Shown here: piece by piece, positions 22,706-34,380 of the stretch
Layout: every line of letters begins with the position of its first letter
Numbering within the stretch: position 1 is the first letter of the stretch
Source: Crambe crambe
Taxonomy: Eukaryota > Porifera > Demospongiae > Poecilosclerida > Crambeidae
DNA: 64,000 nt
Reading direction: 5' to 3'
Assembly (NCBI GenBank): GCA_963924555.1
Contig: OZ004588.1
Span: 1,798,001-1,862,000, forward strand
Notes under the pieces: model-generated
Database searches by the model: none
Told to the model about the DNA's origin: nothing
The model's input: the letters and a program-made list of their open reading frames with translations, nothing else
Translations under genes and position numbers: made by a program

Positions 22706-22980
22706 CCCAGTGTGTTCACCACTCTATGGTGGTCCCAGTGTGTCCACCACTGTGTGGAAGTCCCAGTGTGTCCACCACAATGTGGAGGTCCCAGTGTGTC
22801 ACCACTATGTGGAGGTCCCAGTGTGTCCACCACTATGAGGAAGTCCCAGTGTGTCCACCACTATGTGGAGGTCCCAGTTCACCACTATGTGGAGGTTCCA
22901 GTGTGTCCACCACTACGTGGAGGTCCCAGTGTGTCCACCACTACGTGGAGGTCCCACACTACATGGAGGTCCCAGTGTAC
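22706..22980. repeat. 28-bp minisatellite, about ten copies
   Basis: The consensus unit starts CCCAGTGTGTCCACCACTAT and ends GTGGAGGT. Ten copies are recognisable, three of them shortened to 27, 24 and 18 bp. Because 28 is not a multiple of three, all three forward frames stay open for stretches and create spurious ORFs of Val/His/Pro/Cys composition. The CCAC ... GTGG core can pair within each unit. The end of the array plus its flank (GGAGGTCCCAGTGTAC) recurs near 26630. Confidence 0.95.
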
Positions 22981-23015
22981 TTGTATATAGCAGTGGAATT
23001 GATGTGTATGTGTTG

Positions 23016-23610
23016 TCTACTCATAATTATGTTCATTTGGAGGAAATGTGTTTTAAGTTTTGAAAACTACATAAATGTGGTCTGTGGCATGTAGTGTTGT
23101 TGGTCAAATGTAAACAGTCTCTATGGCATGACATCTTGTAACTATACATTCCTATTTGACATTAAGCATGCGCCCAGGGTTCCAATTGTAATGTGTATAA
23201 GGAAGCTTTTGGGGGAGAGTTAGTACGTAGGGGATGTTCCATTCAGCCAAGAAAGTAAGCAATCAGGAAGTTACGCAATAGTAGTGTAGTGATCAAAATA
23301 GCAACCTGACACGACATTCTAATCAAGTATATCGGGTACATGCATAACACCAGTAAAGGCATGTAGTCTTAGTGTTCACAATGCGTAGTCATCCTGACCA
23401 AAGTGGACTTCAAATTTCAGCTGTACAATGCTATACATTCCTATTTGACATGAACTTTCACATTCTCCCAGTCTAACATAATGTACTGTTGCCTCTGTAT
23501 TACTTTTTTTCCTGATGCAGTGCATTGGTTTTCAGTAAATCTAACCAAAAGTTGTTTTTAGTGTTGATACAATATTGTAACAGTTCCCATTGGTTGGTTA
23601 TTTCCACTAA
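23016..23610. repeat. Direct duplication flanking the Tc1-type gene, copy 1
   Basis: It matches 25500-26112 over about 600 bp with small indels (shared landmarks: TACTCATAATTATGTTCATT, GGGGGAGAGTTAGTACGTAG, CTCCCAGTCTAACATAATGT). The two copies lie about 2.5 kb apart. Confidence 0.85.
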
Positions 23611-24030
23611 TTCATCAGTAAATTTTGAGAGAGGAAACCCTACTGTGATTACCCCTGTTAAAGCTGCTGAATTGAAGACAATTTATATATCTCAAATTAA
23701 AGAACTCTATTCGTTGCTCGAGGTTCAGATGGTGACTTTCAAAAAGTATTTTAGAATTGATGGATAAATTGTAAGGCTATGTTGCTTTTGATATTACCAT
23801 ACATTCTAATCTTAGCACCCACTAAGATTATGGAGCAAGCAATTGCTTAAATGGAAAGAATAAATTAGGGGTCTTAATTTGTTATGCACTATTCTATTTA
23901 AGAACTGCTTTCTCGTGGTGGGTTTTACCCAAAACTGGCAAGATCTAGACTAGCTGTAATTTGAAATGATCCTGCAACTTCAGTCTGGTCATAATGCTAC
24001 GTCAGAATATCAGTCTCTAAAAATATATTA

Positions 24031-24997
24031 TTACATATAACCTGCATGTTTAATATAATTTACACAATCTAGTGGAGTAATTGAAGCAAATGCTTCAGCG
24101 AATATGATTCTAGGTGTGTTTGTGGATTGATAACTTAGTTCATTATCTCTAAGATATGACTTCACTTGACTAAATGCTTCCTCAATGGGGTTCAAGTCAG
24201 GGGAGTAAGGTGGTAAAAATCGTACTAAAGCACCAGTGGCTGAAATCAATTGAGTTACTGCTTCTATATGGTGGATAGATGCATTATCAAGTATGACTAC
24301 AGAACAGGGATTGTTGCCACCATCGAATGGAAGTAGTATAGGAAGTAAGCACCGTTGTACAAAATTCATGAAAACATCCGAGTTCACATTTCCCTCTGCA
24401 ATATAAACATCTTCTATTCCCCGAAAAGTCAGTATCCCTATGGCCGACAACCTCTTAACATATGAAGTAAATTTGTGGGAAACAGGTGTCATGCCTTGAA
24501 GACCATATCCATATTTACGTATTGTATTACAGTGGTTTGATCCTGTTTCATCAATGAAAATGAAAGTTTTGGGGTTAAATTCCATTATTTCAGAGATATA
24601 TTTTGCTCTCTGAACATCACACCTTTGTCTTGCTACTAGACGCATTTTCTGTCTAGTCATACCCAGTCTTTTGATGGTACGGCAAATAGTAGCACAATCA
24701 TACCGGGATCCTGTTATATGTAACAGCTTTTGTTGTATCTCACGAAGATACATGCTGGGTGTACTCAGCAGCGTCTCTAAAATGGTGATTTCCTCAAACT
24801 CACTCATTTGTGGTAATGGACCATGCCTTTGGCATTTAGGTGATACATCCTCAGTTGTATAAAAAAGATAGATGTATCTCTCAATTGACCTGATGTTTAC
24901 ATACAGTTCCCTAGAAATCTCTTTTATTCTCTTCCTTTTGTAGAAGATACTTCCAAATTAACTGCCATCTAAGGTCTTTTGAGTATCCTTTTGGCAT
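24031..24997 (-). pseudogene. Tc1/mariner (IS630-type) transposase, one frameshift
   Basis: The start at 24997 reads MPKGYSKDLRWQLIWKYLLQ; about 25 codons in, the frame shifts by one base near 24935. From there the frame is open to the stop at 24031, with its last 258 codons beginning MSEFEEITILETLL. The N-terminal part should be the helix-turn-helix DNA-binding region. The catalytic core is intact: Asp in FIFIDETGSN, Asp in VVILDNASIHH and Glu in SPDLNPIEEAFSQVK, with 34 residues between second Asp and Glu (DD34E). These enzymes cut and paste into TA. Total length, about 322 residues, is near normal. I could not find its inverted repeats, so its ends are undefined. A single recent frameshift suggests a young copy. 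Confidence 0.85.
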
Positions 24998-25499
24998 TTT
25001 GACTGCTTCTTGTACTGTACAGTAGTTATTTTGAATTTGAATTCTGAGCATGCTCACCTGTGTCTGCTAGCTAGATAGTACATACAGTGTACACAAGGGC
25101 TATGGTACTACTGAATTTCACTACACTATATATATTGGTGTCTTAAAATTCATTCTTGTTTGCAGTTAAAATTTGCTACTGAATGGAATGGGAATTTCTG
25201 CAAAGTGCAGATTTTAGCTGCCGAAACCAAATCATGCACTATAAGTAGAAGTCCTGGGTTCCTGGGTTAGAAGTCCTGAGAACATAGTTTCTTACAATTA
25301 TATGATGTAAATCTGGGCCATGGGGACCATGATAATTTTAGTAATTATTAAACAAGTTCAACATAAAATTATAACCCTGATTATGCATGAGATTCACAGA
25401 TCTATTTCTATTCAGCTTACTACATTGTTGATTTAGTTGTCACAACTTTTATATTAGCATTTTGCAATGTGACAAGCAACTTGCAAAACTCTGTATGTA

Positions 25500-26112
25500 T
25501 TTCTACTCATAATTATGTTCATTTGGAGGAAATGTATTGAAGTTTTGAAAACTACATAAATGTGGTCTGTGGCATGTAGTGTTGTTGGTCAAATGTAAAC
25601 AGTCTCTATGGCATGACATCTTGTAACTATACATTCCTATTTGACATTAAGCATGCATGCCATTGTGGATATCCCAGGGTTGCAATTGTAATGTGTATAA
25701 GGAAGCTTTTGGGGGAGAGTTAGTACGTAGGGGATGTTCCATTCAGCCAAGAAAATATGAAGTTACGCAATAGTAGTGTAGTGATCAAAATAACAACCTG
25801 ACACGACATTCTAATCAAGTATATCAGGTACATGCATAACACCAGTAAAGGCATGTAGTCTTAGTGTTCACAATGCGAAGTCATCCTGAAGAAAATCTAA
25901 CCAAAGTGGACTACATTAATATGCTCAAATTTCAGCTCTACAATGTTATACGACATGAACTTTCACATTCTCCCAGTCTAACATAATGTACTGTTGCCTC
26001 TGTATTACTTTTTTTCCTGATGCAGTGCATTGGTTTTCAGTAAATCTAACCAAAAGTTGTTTTTAGTGTTGATACAATATTGTAACAGTTCCCATTGCTG
26101 ACTGGTTGGTTA
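25500..26112. repeat. Direct duplication flanking the Tc1-type gene, copy 2
   Basis: Homologous to 23016-23610. It has extra bases (GAAGAAAATCTAACC, ACATTAATATGCTC) and diverges abruptly after TTGGTTATTTCCACTAATT. The pair sandwiches the transposase and its flanks. Confidence 0.85.
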
Positions 26113-27747
26113 TTTCCACTAATTGTTTTAAAGTACTACTTACCTGATGACTATCCATTAACTTTCACACGTGAAATATACCACAATACAATTTAGTAAG
26201 CAACCATAAAATTAAGTGAGTGATTGTTCCAGGAAATTCTGTATACTATTCCGTGTTCGCTGACATTTCACATCCATATGGAGTATCTATATTATCTATG
26301 GCCTATGCAAAAGGCTGTAGAAAACAATCTAGCTCAATTACAATTGGAGCATGTGCATTATGCACACACACGTATGGCACCATGCGTATGCCTGTATTGT
26401 ACACATATATATATTACAATTTCAGTGAGTCATGACTTGAGAGTCAGCTCACTCACTCTACTTGCTCACTTAATTAAGATATCTGTAATTTAGGTCCTTA
26501 TTTATAGGAATTATGTAATCTGTACGGCATATCTGATTATTGTATATGACCACATAAATTCTTTTGCCAACGGATACAGTTGTTAGTACAACTGATAGTA
26601 ATTTTATTTGCGTGATTTTAGTCCATTGAGGTCCCAGTGTACTTTTAAATAGCAGTGGAATTAATGTGTATTACACAGAAGATACTTTTTGTGCTCTGTG
26701 TTGTTTCCTGCCCATATATTAGCTAGCATATATTCATTTGTTAGACAATAACATACATTTGATATAATGAGGTAACTATATCATGTAGTAACCACTTGCT
26801 AGGCCTACAAGTGATCAGGTATTTAAGTGTCTACTTAGAGACCAACTTAGAAACCTGTGATTGTCATCAGACTATATATACACAGTTTATACTATTGTCT
26901 AAGTCATTAGATCATTCCAGTGAGTGACTACTTGGTTTAAAATAGACACTTCGGCTCTGCCTCAGTATCTATTGTAAACCTTGTAGTCACTCACTGTCAT
27001 GATCTAACATATACATAGAGAAAAATGTGGATGACTGTCATAAATACTGTAGATTGTCAGTGGTATGTTGTGTGGTTGGTCAGGTATAAACAATCTCTAT
27101 GGCATATATCTGTTAGTTCTGACTTGATCCATCGTATTGCTATTGGTCAAGAATATCTAGGCAAGTGTGCTTTAATTTTCATTTCATAGTTTCTTTGTTT
27201 TCATATGATTTCCTTGTTTGGATGGCTATTTCACCTTTTTATTTTCAATGAAGATACCTGATGAAGGTTTTAATATATATAGGAATTGTGATATTTTTGT
27301 TTATCCAAATAGCAATTATTAAAGGGGGTGGTAAGATTGTTCCTATTCTGTTTCATTAAAGTGGCATTTTTAGTTGAAGCAATAAGCTTCTCTATAGTCA
27401 TGGCTATGAGATACTGTATATGGAAATGATACATACCTACATCAGGTCAGAGCATGCATACTACAACAGGGGTCAAAGGTCGGATATCTAATGTTGGTGG
27501 CAATCTTCAAACTATAGGAGTTCAGTTTTTCTTTTTTTTTCTTTTCTTTTTGTGTATTTGTGTAAGAATATTATTAAAGGGGTCATATCTATCACACCAT
27601 TGATTCTTTTGCTAACAGATACTGTTCTGATTTTGTTCGGAGGGTTTTTTGTGGTTTTTCTATTTTATGCTTAAGTCCAATTATGCACTCCTTGTTGTGT
27701 ACATATGGCTAGAGGGTGTGAACCAGGATAGGTAAGGTTGTGCATCA

Positions 27748-27755
27748 GTGTGTGT

Positions 27756-27786
<31 letters not shown>

Positions 27787-27787
27787 G
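27748..27787. repeat. GT microsatellite joined to an 18-base G run
   Basis: About eleven GT repeats pass directly into eighteen G residues. The G run may be length-uncertain in the assembly. Confidence 0.95.
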
Positions 27788-28067
27788 TAACAGCTGAAAG
27801 TTTATGGAAGGCATTATTTCATTATTATTATTATTGAAATGTGCAATTTTATGTCAAAGCAATTCCCACTATATAAAGTACCTGTCATTCATCTCTTGAT
27901 GTTAACACTAAGTGCATGCATACACCTCATATTGTCTTTAGAGCATAAACTATAGTTGACTGAAGTAATACATGCTCATACTATTTCCATTTGTTCCTGT
28001 TACTTGTTGAATGGACTTGTTTTTGTTGCTCAGCTCATGTTTTAATTCTCTATGTTCTCTCCCACAG

Positions 28068-28331
28068 ACCCCTCCCTCACCCTCACTAATCTCACTCAGC
28101 TGCTGGAGGATGTGAGGTATTTGGAGTATGTGGCTTATTATCTAAACATCCCCCGCTCAGTGTATAGTAGAATAAAAACACAACAGTCCAGTAAGTCTGA
28201 ACGTTGGAAGGCTTGTTGGGAATGGTACCTGAACAACCACCCATGCCCTTCATGGCGTCACATTGCTGATGCTCTGTATATGAGAGATGAGCATGGAGTG
28301 CTAGAAGTGTTGAAGAATCGCTACCTTAAAG
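28068..28331 (+). CDS. Death-domain/Roc-COR gene, exon 4: third Death domain
   Basis: Residues 382-469. Acceptor 'ctctcccacag', donor AAAG|GTGAGT, both strong; phase 1 on each side. It starts DPSLTLTNLTQLLEDV, continues VAYYLNIPRSVYSRIKTQ and WEWYLNNHPCPSWRHIADAL, and closes VLEVLKNRYLKG. The W..L helix and hydrophobic spacing match exon 2, giving tandem Death domains. Such repeats usually raise avidity in oligomeric complexes. The downstream flank is duplicated as tandem units (see 28332-30415). Confidence 0.75.
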
Positions 28332-28433
28332 GTGAGTGTGGTTCTCTGATGATTACTGGAATGGTTGATTTGCATGTGTCCTGTCCCCAACTATGTAAAA
28401 ATATCATCCTATATGCCACTGTTCTCATAATTG

Positions 28434-28465
<32 letters not shown>

Positions 28466-30415
28466 GATTATTGTTATTTTTGTTTGTTTTAATTCATTGG
28501 GTAGATGATATGAATATCGTATATTAGTCATCTGCTATGGAGTACTGGCAGGAAGTTACATATAAAAATACAATACTCTTTTTGCAGAAATATTATTTTC
28601 TGCTGGTTAAGCCACTCTGTTTTTAGGAAAGAAGAATGAAGGAACCATTTGTAGTAGAAAATGGTAGAAGAGATGCAGTCTTGCTGATATAGCTACTTAC
28701 ATTCAAGAATGAGCCTTCAACAAGAAAACAGTGTTCTAGCATAGCTGTACTACTCCACTGACAGTTGATAGAATTCTTTCTCTGCATACCTATCACATGG
28801 TTTTATAGGCAGAGCTGTAACAAAATAAGACAAGTACAGCTTGGACATGAAGCAGGTTGCCGAAATTTGTCAGCTGATTCAACCTGTGCCTAATTGCTTC
28901 AGCCAGTTAGCAGATCGAGGTTATAGTGGTTTGACTACTTCAGCTTCAAGGTTGGATGAGCAGTGCTTCTACATAACAGAGGATCATCATGGGCTCTAAC
29001 TGAACTACATTAAACATCTTTACATACTAAGTGCTATATATATTGTGAGACGATTGGTCATTTTCCGAGGGCCATATTTGTGTGGATTAACAAATCTACA
29101 TGAGGTCTTTCCATATGCAAGGTAACTTACCATGACAGTAGCAATAAATTTGAAGGCTCTCAATATACTGCTCTGAAAGCCTTGCAAATTGGCAGAAAAC
29201 AGCTATTGGGCCTCTGAATACCTTCTCATCAAACTATGGAGATTAACTCATTAACAGCATTACATAACCACATACCTCAATATCTACAACACATTACAAG
29301 CATGCATGACACTTTTACAAGCTATTTGAAATAGGATTACAAGAAGATACAAAGACAACAAGATGTCAGTCTAGGTGAATCTGGTTCTCTGATGATTACT
29401 GGAATTGTTGATTTGCATGTGAGCCTCCCCAAGGAAGTGTTATTAAAGAAAGTTTAAATTGGTTCTCTAATAATCGATTGTCGTTATTATTGTTGTTGTT
29501 ATTATTGTTATTGTGATTGTTGTTATTTTTGTTTGTTTTAATTAATTGGGTAGATGATATGAATATCGTGTATTAGTCATCGCAAGAAGTTATATATAAA
29601 ATACAATACTCTTTTGCCAGAAATATTATTAATTCAGTGTATTTTCTGCTGGTATTTAAGCCACTCTGTTCTTAGGAAAGGAACCATTTGTAGTAGAAAA
29701 TGGTAGTCCTTATGAAGAGATGCAGTCTTGCTGATATAGCTACTTACATTCAAGAATGAGCCTTCAACAAGAAAACAGTGTTCTAGCATACTCCAGTGAC
29801 AGTTGATAAAATTCTTTCTCTGTGTACCTATCTCAGTTTTATAGGCAGAGCTGTAACAAGTACAGCTTGGACATGAAGCTGGTTGCCAAAATTTGTCAGC
29901 TGATTCAACCTGTGCCTAATTGCTTCAACCAGTTAGCAGACATTGAGGTTATAGTGACTACTTCAGCTTCAAGGTTGGATAAGCAGTGCTTCTACATAGC
30001 AGAGGGTCATCACGGGCTCTAACTGAGCTACATTAAACATCTTTACATACTAAGTGCTTAATGTGAGACGATCGGTCATTTTCCGAGGGCCATATTTTTT
30101 GTATGTTGTCCCAACAAGAATGGATTAACAAATCTACATGAGGTCTTTACCATATGCAGGGTAACTTACCATGACAGTAGCAATAAATTTGAAGGCTCTC
30201 AATATACTGCTCTGAAAGCCTTGCAAATCGGCAGAAAACAGCTATTGGGCCTCTGAATACCTTCTTATCAAACTATGCATATTAACTCATTAACAGCATT
30301 ACATAACCACATACCTCAATATCTACAAACACACTACAAGCATGCATGACACTTTTGCAAGCTATTTGAAATAGGATTACAAGAAGATACGAAGACAACA
30401 AGATGTCAGTCTAGG
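28332..30415 (+). repeat. Two tandem about 1-kb duplications after exon 4, plus fragments to 31.5 kb
   Basis: Unit starts are marked by GGTTCTCTGATGATTACTGG, at about 28339, 29383 and (with a 2-base insertion) 30423. Each unit carries a TTG/TTA tract, then a block CAGCTGATTCAACCTGTGCC with a partly open frame (CQLIQPVPNCFNQLAD, 29890 region), then TTAACAGCATTACATAACCA, then an AAGATAC-AAAGACAACAAGATG block before GTGAATC or GTAAATC. Partial further copies lie at 31250-31500, 31681, 33915 and 34290. The starting point is the donor of exon 4, so the splice-donor flank itself was copied. Confidence 0.8.
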
Positions 30416-32421
30416 TAAATCTGGTTCTCTGTGATGATTACTGGAATTATTGATTTGCATGTGAGCCTCCCCAAGGAAGTGTTATTAAAGAAAGTTTAAA
30501 TTGGTTCTCGATTATCGTTATTATTGTTGTTGTTATTATTGTTATTGTGATTGTTGTTGTTAATATTTGTTTTGATTCATGGGGTAAGTTGTATGAATGT
30601 CATATATATTTGACATCTGCTATGGCTAGAATACTGGCAGGAAGTTGAAGAACTCTTGCTGTTTTGCTACAACAAAAATTAATGACCAATTTCCTATGGC
30701 CATAAACCAAGGATTTGCTAAATTCATGAATGATTTGCTAAATTCATAAATTCATGAAGAATTCTGAGGCCGATCTATTTATAATCCACCTAAGCCTAAA
30801 ATCTTGATATCTTTACTATCTAACAATAGGCAGCTCCGATACTATCTGCTGCTAGGCTAGCAAAGCGTAGTAACACTCGCATTCAGTGGCAGCTCAATGC
30901 CTCTTCTCTTCGTTAGGCCTGGTTGGTAATGTGCTCGTGCATGCTTGTAGCTTGTAGCACCAATTCGTCATGGTGATGCATGTATTTCCTTGGACTCACG
31001 GGTTTCTATGGTCTTGCGATATTTTCGAGTACCAGGCCCTCCACTATCATAATTGAAAAAGAGGGCCGGGGGACAAGGCTAATCATTTGATTTTGATTTA
31101 TTTTCAGGGTCATTAAAATTAATCACATGACATTTAATTACCTTGTACAAAATGGAGTAAAAGGTAATTACAAGTATAAGCTGTAACAAAGAAAATAAAC
31201 AAATTAAAAGCATGAATTATTATTTAACTGAAAATTTCCCAATTTATGGTAGCTACTTACATTCAAGAATGAGCCTTCAACAAGAGAACAATGTTCTAGC
31301 ATAGCTGTACTACTCCACTGACTGCTAAAGATCGATACTCTGCATATCTAATTCATGTTTTTATATCCAAATAAGACAAGTCCAAACTTTATTAGCTGAT
31401 TCCACAATCTTCTGTGCCTAATTGCTTCAGCCAATTAACAAATATTGTGGTTATGTTTGACTACTTCAGGTTCAAAGTTGGATGAGCAGTGCTTGTAGGA
31501 TGCTATAACTGAGCTAGATTCATTTACAAGTAAAGGGAAAATATCTATACTGAATAAAGAAGGAAAGTTAGGGGTGGCCATGTGTGATTCAAAAAGTTCA
31601 GCAACAAGAGAGTAGGATAAGATAATATAAAGGGAGTGAAGTAGCTCATAGTTTGGCTTACTTGACTGAAGTTCGCTCTCTTAACAGCATTACATAACCA
31701 CATACCTCAACTACAAGCACATTACAAGCTTATATGTACATGACATTTTTTAAGCTATTTTATGAGGACCCCAAGTGGCATCAACCAGGCCCAAATTTTT
31801 GTGAGGTAGAATTAGTGAAAAAAAAAGTTTTCTGCACTATTTTTCATGAATTCCATACCCAACAAAATTTCGCACTATACGATAATGGAACTTCAGCACA
31901 ATAATTATAATTTATTAGCACTTTGTTGGCTACAGCAGAATTTGCTATAAGAATCAAAGTAGTTTGAACAGAGTCACTTAATATGGAAGCCGAGAAGGGC
32001 ACTTTTTCCGCGTAAACCAAATAACTTTTTATATGTTCCACCTGATCGGCTGGATAGTGTGACTACTACCTTTAGGCGAAGTTACCTTCACATATCACAT
32101 AAATAATTATGATTTGCATTAATCATACCCACCAGACTTCCAGCAAGTTTTCTTCTCAAGTGAATAACCTCTGCCTTCAAGCAACACTGACCTCATTTCA
32201 GTTTTGCTTGATCGACCACATACCCATTATTTAACTGGGTATAAGTTACGTATGAGCTCACTTTACTTACCCGAGTAGCCGATCACTTAATGAGTGATGA
32301 AAGAGTGATGTAGGCTTGAGTACAAAGTACGGAAACAAGGTGTACTGCATTTGAGAATTGACAAACCCTACATCGCTGCATGGACTGCCTTTGTCACTGT
32401 GCTCTGCTAACTGTCATGAAA

Positions 32422-32499
32422 TTGACATAAACCCTACATCGCTGCTGCCATATTATCCTTTTTGGCTATCATCTTGCAGTGATGTAGGGTTTATGTCAA
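32422..32499. repeat. Inverted repeat, 24-bp arms
   Basis: TTGACATAAACCCTACATCG... (32422-32445) pairs with 32476-32499 with one mismatch, loop 30 bp. Another direct copy of the arm motif is at about 32360 (TGACAAACCCTACATCGCTG). Confidence 0.8.
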
Positions 32500-32856
32500 C
32501 TCTATGTCCAATTGGGCAGTCTGTGCCATCCCTAGCTACTTATCATACTCTCTCATACTTACTTAAATTTTTTTTCAGTATTTTCAAAAATTCCTGTCAA
32601 ATTAAAAAATACTAATGAGTCGATATGGTGGGAAAGCACTACATTCATAATAGCATATCTCACCTGAACTATGATAACATGCATGTGTGACAGTTGAGGG
32701 TAGAAATCAAGCTTCATTCACGCTTTCTACTTTTGAAAAAAAGTTTGAAAGGCAGAAAATTTTGACAAAAGTAAACTTTGACTAAAACGTTGGGGTTGTC
32801 CCCAGAAAATAAAAGTAGAGCAGTAAATTGTGTCACTGCGCATGCATGTAATCAAT

Positions 32857-32908
32857 CTAGCCTCGTACCCAGGCCTTATCATTTAATAAGGCCTGGGGAC
32901 GAGGCTAG
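32857..32908. repeat. Hairpin-forming miniature repeat
   Basis: CTAGCCTCGTACCCAGGCCT on the left pairs with AGGCCTGGGGACGAGGCTAG on the right, with one mismatch and a short AT loop. A single arm (TAGCCTCGTCCCCAGGCT) recurs at 32949-32966, and a diverged pair (CCAGGCCCTC ... GAGGGCCGGGGG) near 31033-31078. It looks like a family of very short inverted-repeat elements. Confidence 0.75.
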
Positions 32909-33786
32909 TAATCGATCGCGCACAAGATCGTCGGTCAGTATAGTGCAGTAGCCTCGTCCCCAGGCTCTAATTTTACAGCTATAGGATAGCTCTCATGTAC
33001 CAGTTCTTTCTCAGTGTGCGGATGGTGTGTTTGTTTAGCTGGGATAACCCCAATGAAGAAGGATCAGCAGCAAGCAATTCTCTCCATTGGTCTGCTCGTT
33101 GGTGAATAGTGCAGAGCTGATGCTATGATCATCTCCTCTGAGGTTGGTTTACGGATGCACCACTATGAATAGTTTGGAAGTGCCAGAGAACAGAGCAATG
33201 CTCATACACATAGTTACATGCTGTGACATCACATACCATCATAAAGTGTAATAGGCTGGAATTTCGCGTGAAACGAGACTATACAGTGCAGGTGCAGTGT
33301 AAATGGGCTGAGTTTCGATACAGCTAGAGTCAAGTAAGGTATCGAAGAGGTAGTGAAAATAGCTTAGTTCATTATTCCAAGTCCATAAGCTTAAAAGCCT
33401 ACCTTATAGCTGTTGTGCTGGATTCTCTCCGTTCACTAGCTAGCTGAACCAAGACCCTCGTGAGACTATAGCTAGCTTTAGAGCTTGATTTGAAGTCTCA
33501 CTCTAAAATCATCCACTTTCTGTTTTGCAACTGAATTGCTCCATAGGAAGCAGGCATCCTTGTTGTTTTTTTGTCGAGGAAGGGGGTGATGGGGTCACTG
33601 GTGGACTACAAGCCTGTGACTACACAGTTTCAGCATAGACCATTTTATAGAACTTATCCAGACTGAGCCTGGTACATTCTGTGATGCATAAGGAGCCCCT
33701 CCCCCATTTATGTCCACCCCCTAGCCATTATCATATGATTTTGAACTTACAATATACTGTCACTTAGTGCAGTCTAGAACTGAAAT

Positions 33787-33902
33787 GGAGAAAGTTGAAT
33801 ATTGTGTCTCCACTGTAGCTCTGGACTTCTCACTTGGAGGTCCTTGTCTCAGTTCTTACTGCAGTCACACTTGCTTGCTTGTCTCAAATGACAATCAGTT
33901 TA
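33787..33902 (+). pseudogene. Decayed copy of part of the GTPase-COR exon, copy 1
   Basis: It aligns with 37299-37433 of the main exon: GGAGAAAGTTGAATATTGTG parallels GAGAAGGTTCATAAATATCG, then CTCTGGACTTCTCACTTGGA, GGTCCTTGTCTCAG and CTGCAGTC ... ACAATCAGTTT follow in order. Small deletions break the frame. It lies about 3.5 kb upstream of its parent on the same strand. Confidence 0.8.
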
Positions 33903-34159
33903 CTCTTGAGCTAGTTAACAGCATCACCTAACCACATACCTCAATATCTACAAGCACATTACAAGCAACAACCCAAGAACCAAATTTAAAGTTAGTGCTT
34001 TCTAGCTCTATAGAAAGCATGCATGAAGAAATCCTTTAGTTAAAAACATGTTTACTATATCATCATTCTATGAAACGTTTCCCTGATTCCTCGTTGATCC
34101 TTAAATAACTTCAAACCTGGAATACAGTCACTTGATTAGAATAGTATAGAACTGAAATG

Positions 34160-34273
34160 GAGAAAATCCATGAATATCATGTCTCCAATAATTTGGCAGT
34201 AGTTCCTCTTGCTCTGGACTTCCCACTTGGTTGTTACTTCTTGCAGTCTTACTTGTCAAATAACAATCAGTTT
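34160..34273 (+). pseudogene. Decayed copy of part of the GTPase-COR exon, copy 2
   Basis: A second fragment of the same 37299-37433 segment: GAGAAAATCCATGAATATCA, CTTGCTCTGGACTTCCCACT, GCAGTCTTACTTGTC and AACAATCAGTTT. It is about 370 bp after copy 1, and both are followed by the same CTCTTGAGCTAGTTAACAGC sequence, so a larger unit was duplicated after the exon fragment was captured. Confidence 0.8.
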
Positions 34274-34380
34274 ACTCTTGAGCTAGTTAACAGCATTACA
34301 TAACCACATACCTCAATATCCACAAGCACATTACAAGCATATGCATGCAAATTTACAAGCCATTTGTAATGTGATTACAG

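Larger units (their letters stand above)
22248..28067 (+). other. Intron 3 contents
   Basis: Phase-1 intron of 5.8 kb containing a 28-bp minisatellite, a direct duplication of about 600 bp, a Tc1/IS630-type transposase between the duplicates, and GT/G tracts near 27.75 kb. The sequence from 26120 to 27740 shows no feature I can support apart from one short match at 26626-26660 to the end of the minisatellite. Confidence 0.6.

Noticed and set aside
22706-22980. Possible CRISPR-like array
   Set aside because: The repeats are contiguous with no unique spacers, in eukaryotic DNA; it is a minisatellite.
22630-23094. Open frame of 154 codons rich in Val, His, Pro and Cys
   Set aside because: It is produced by the 28-bp minisatellite, whose period keeps all frames open; no splice context or domain.
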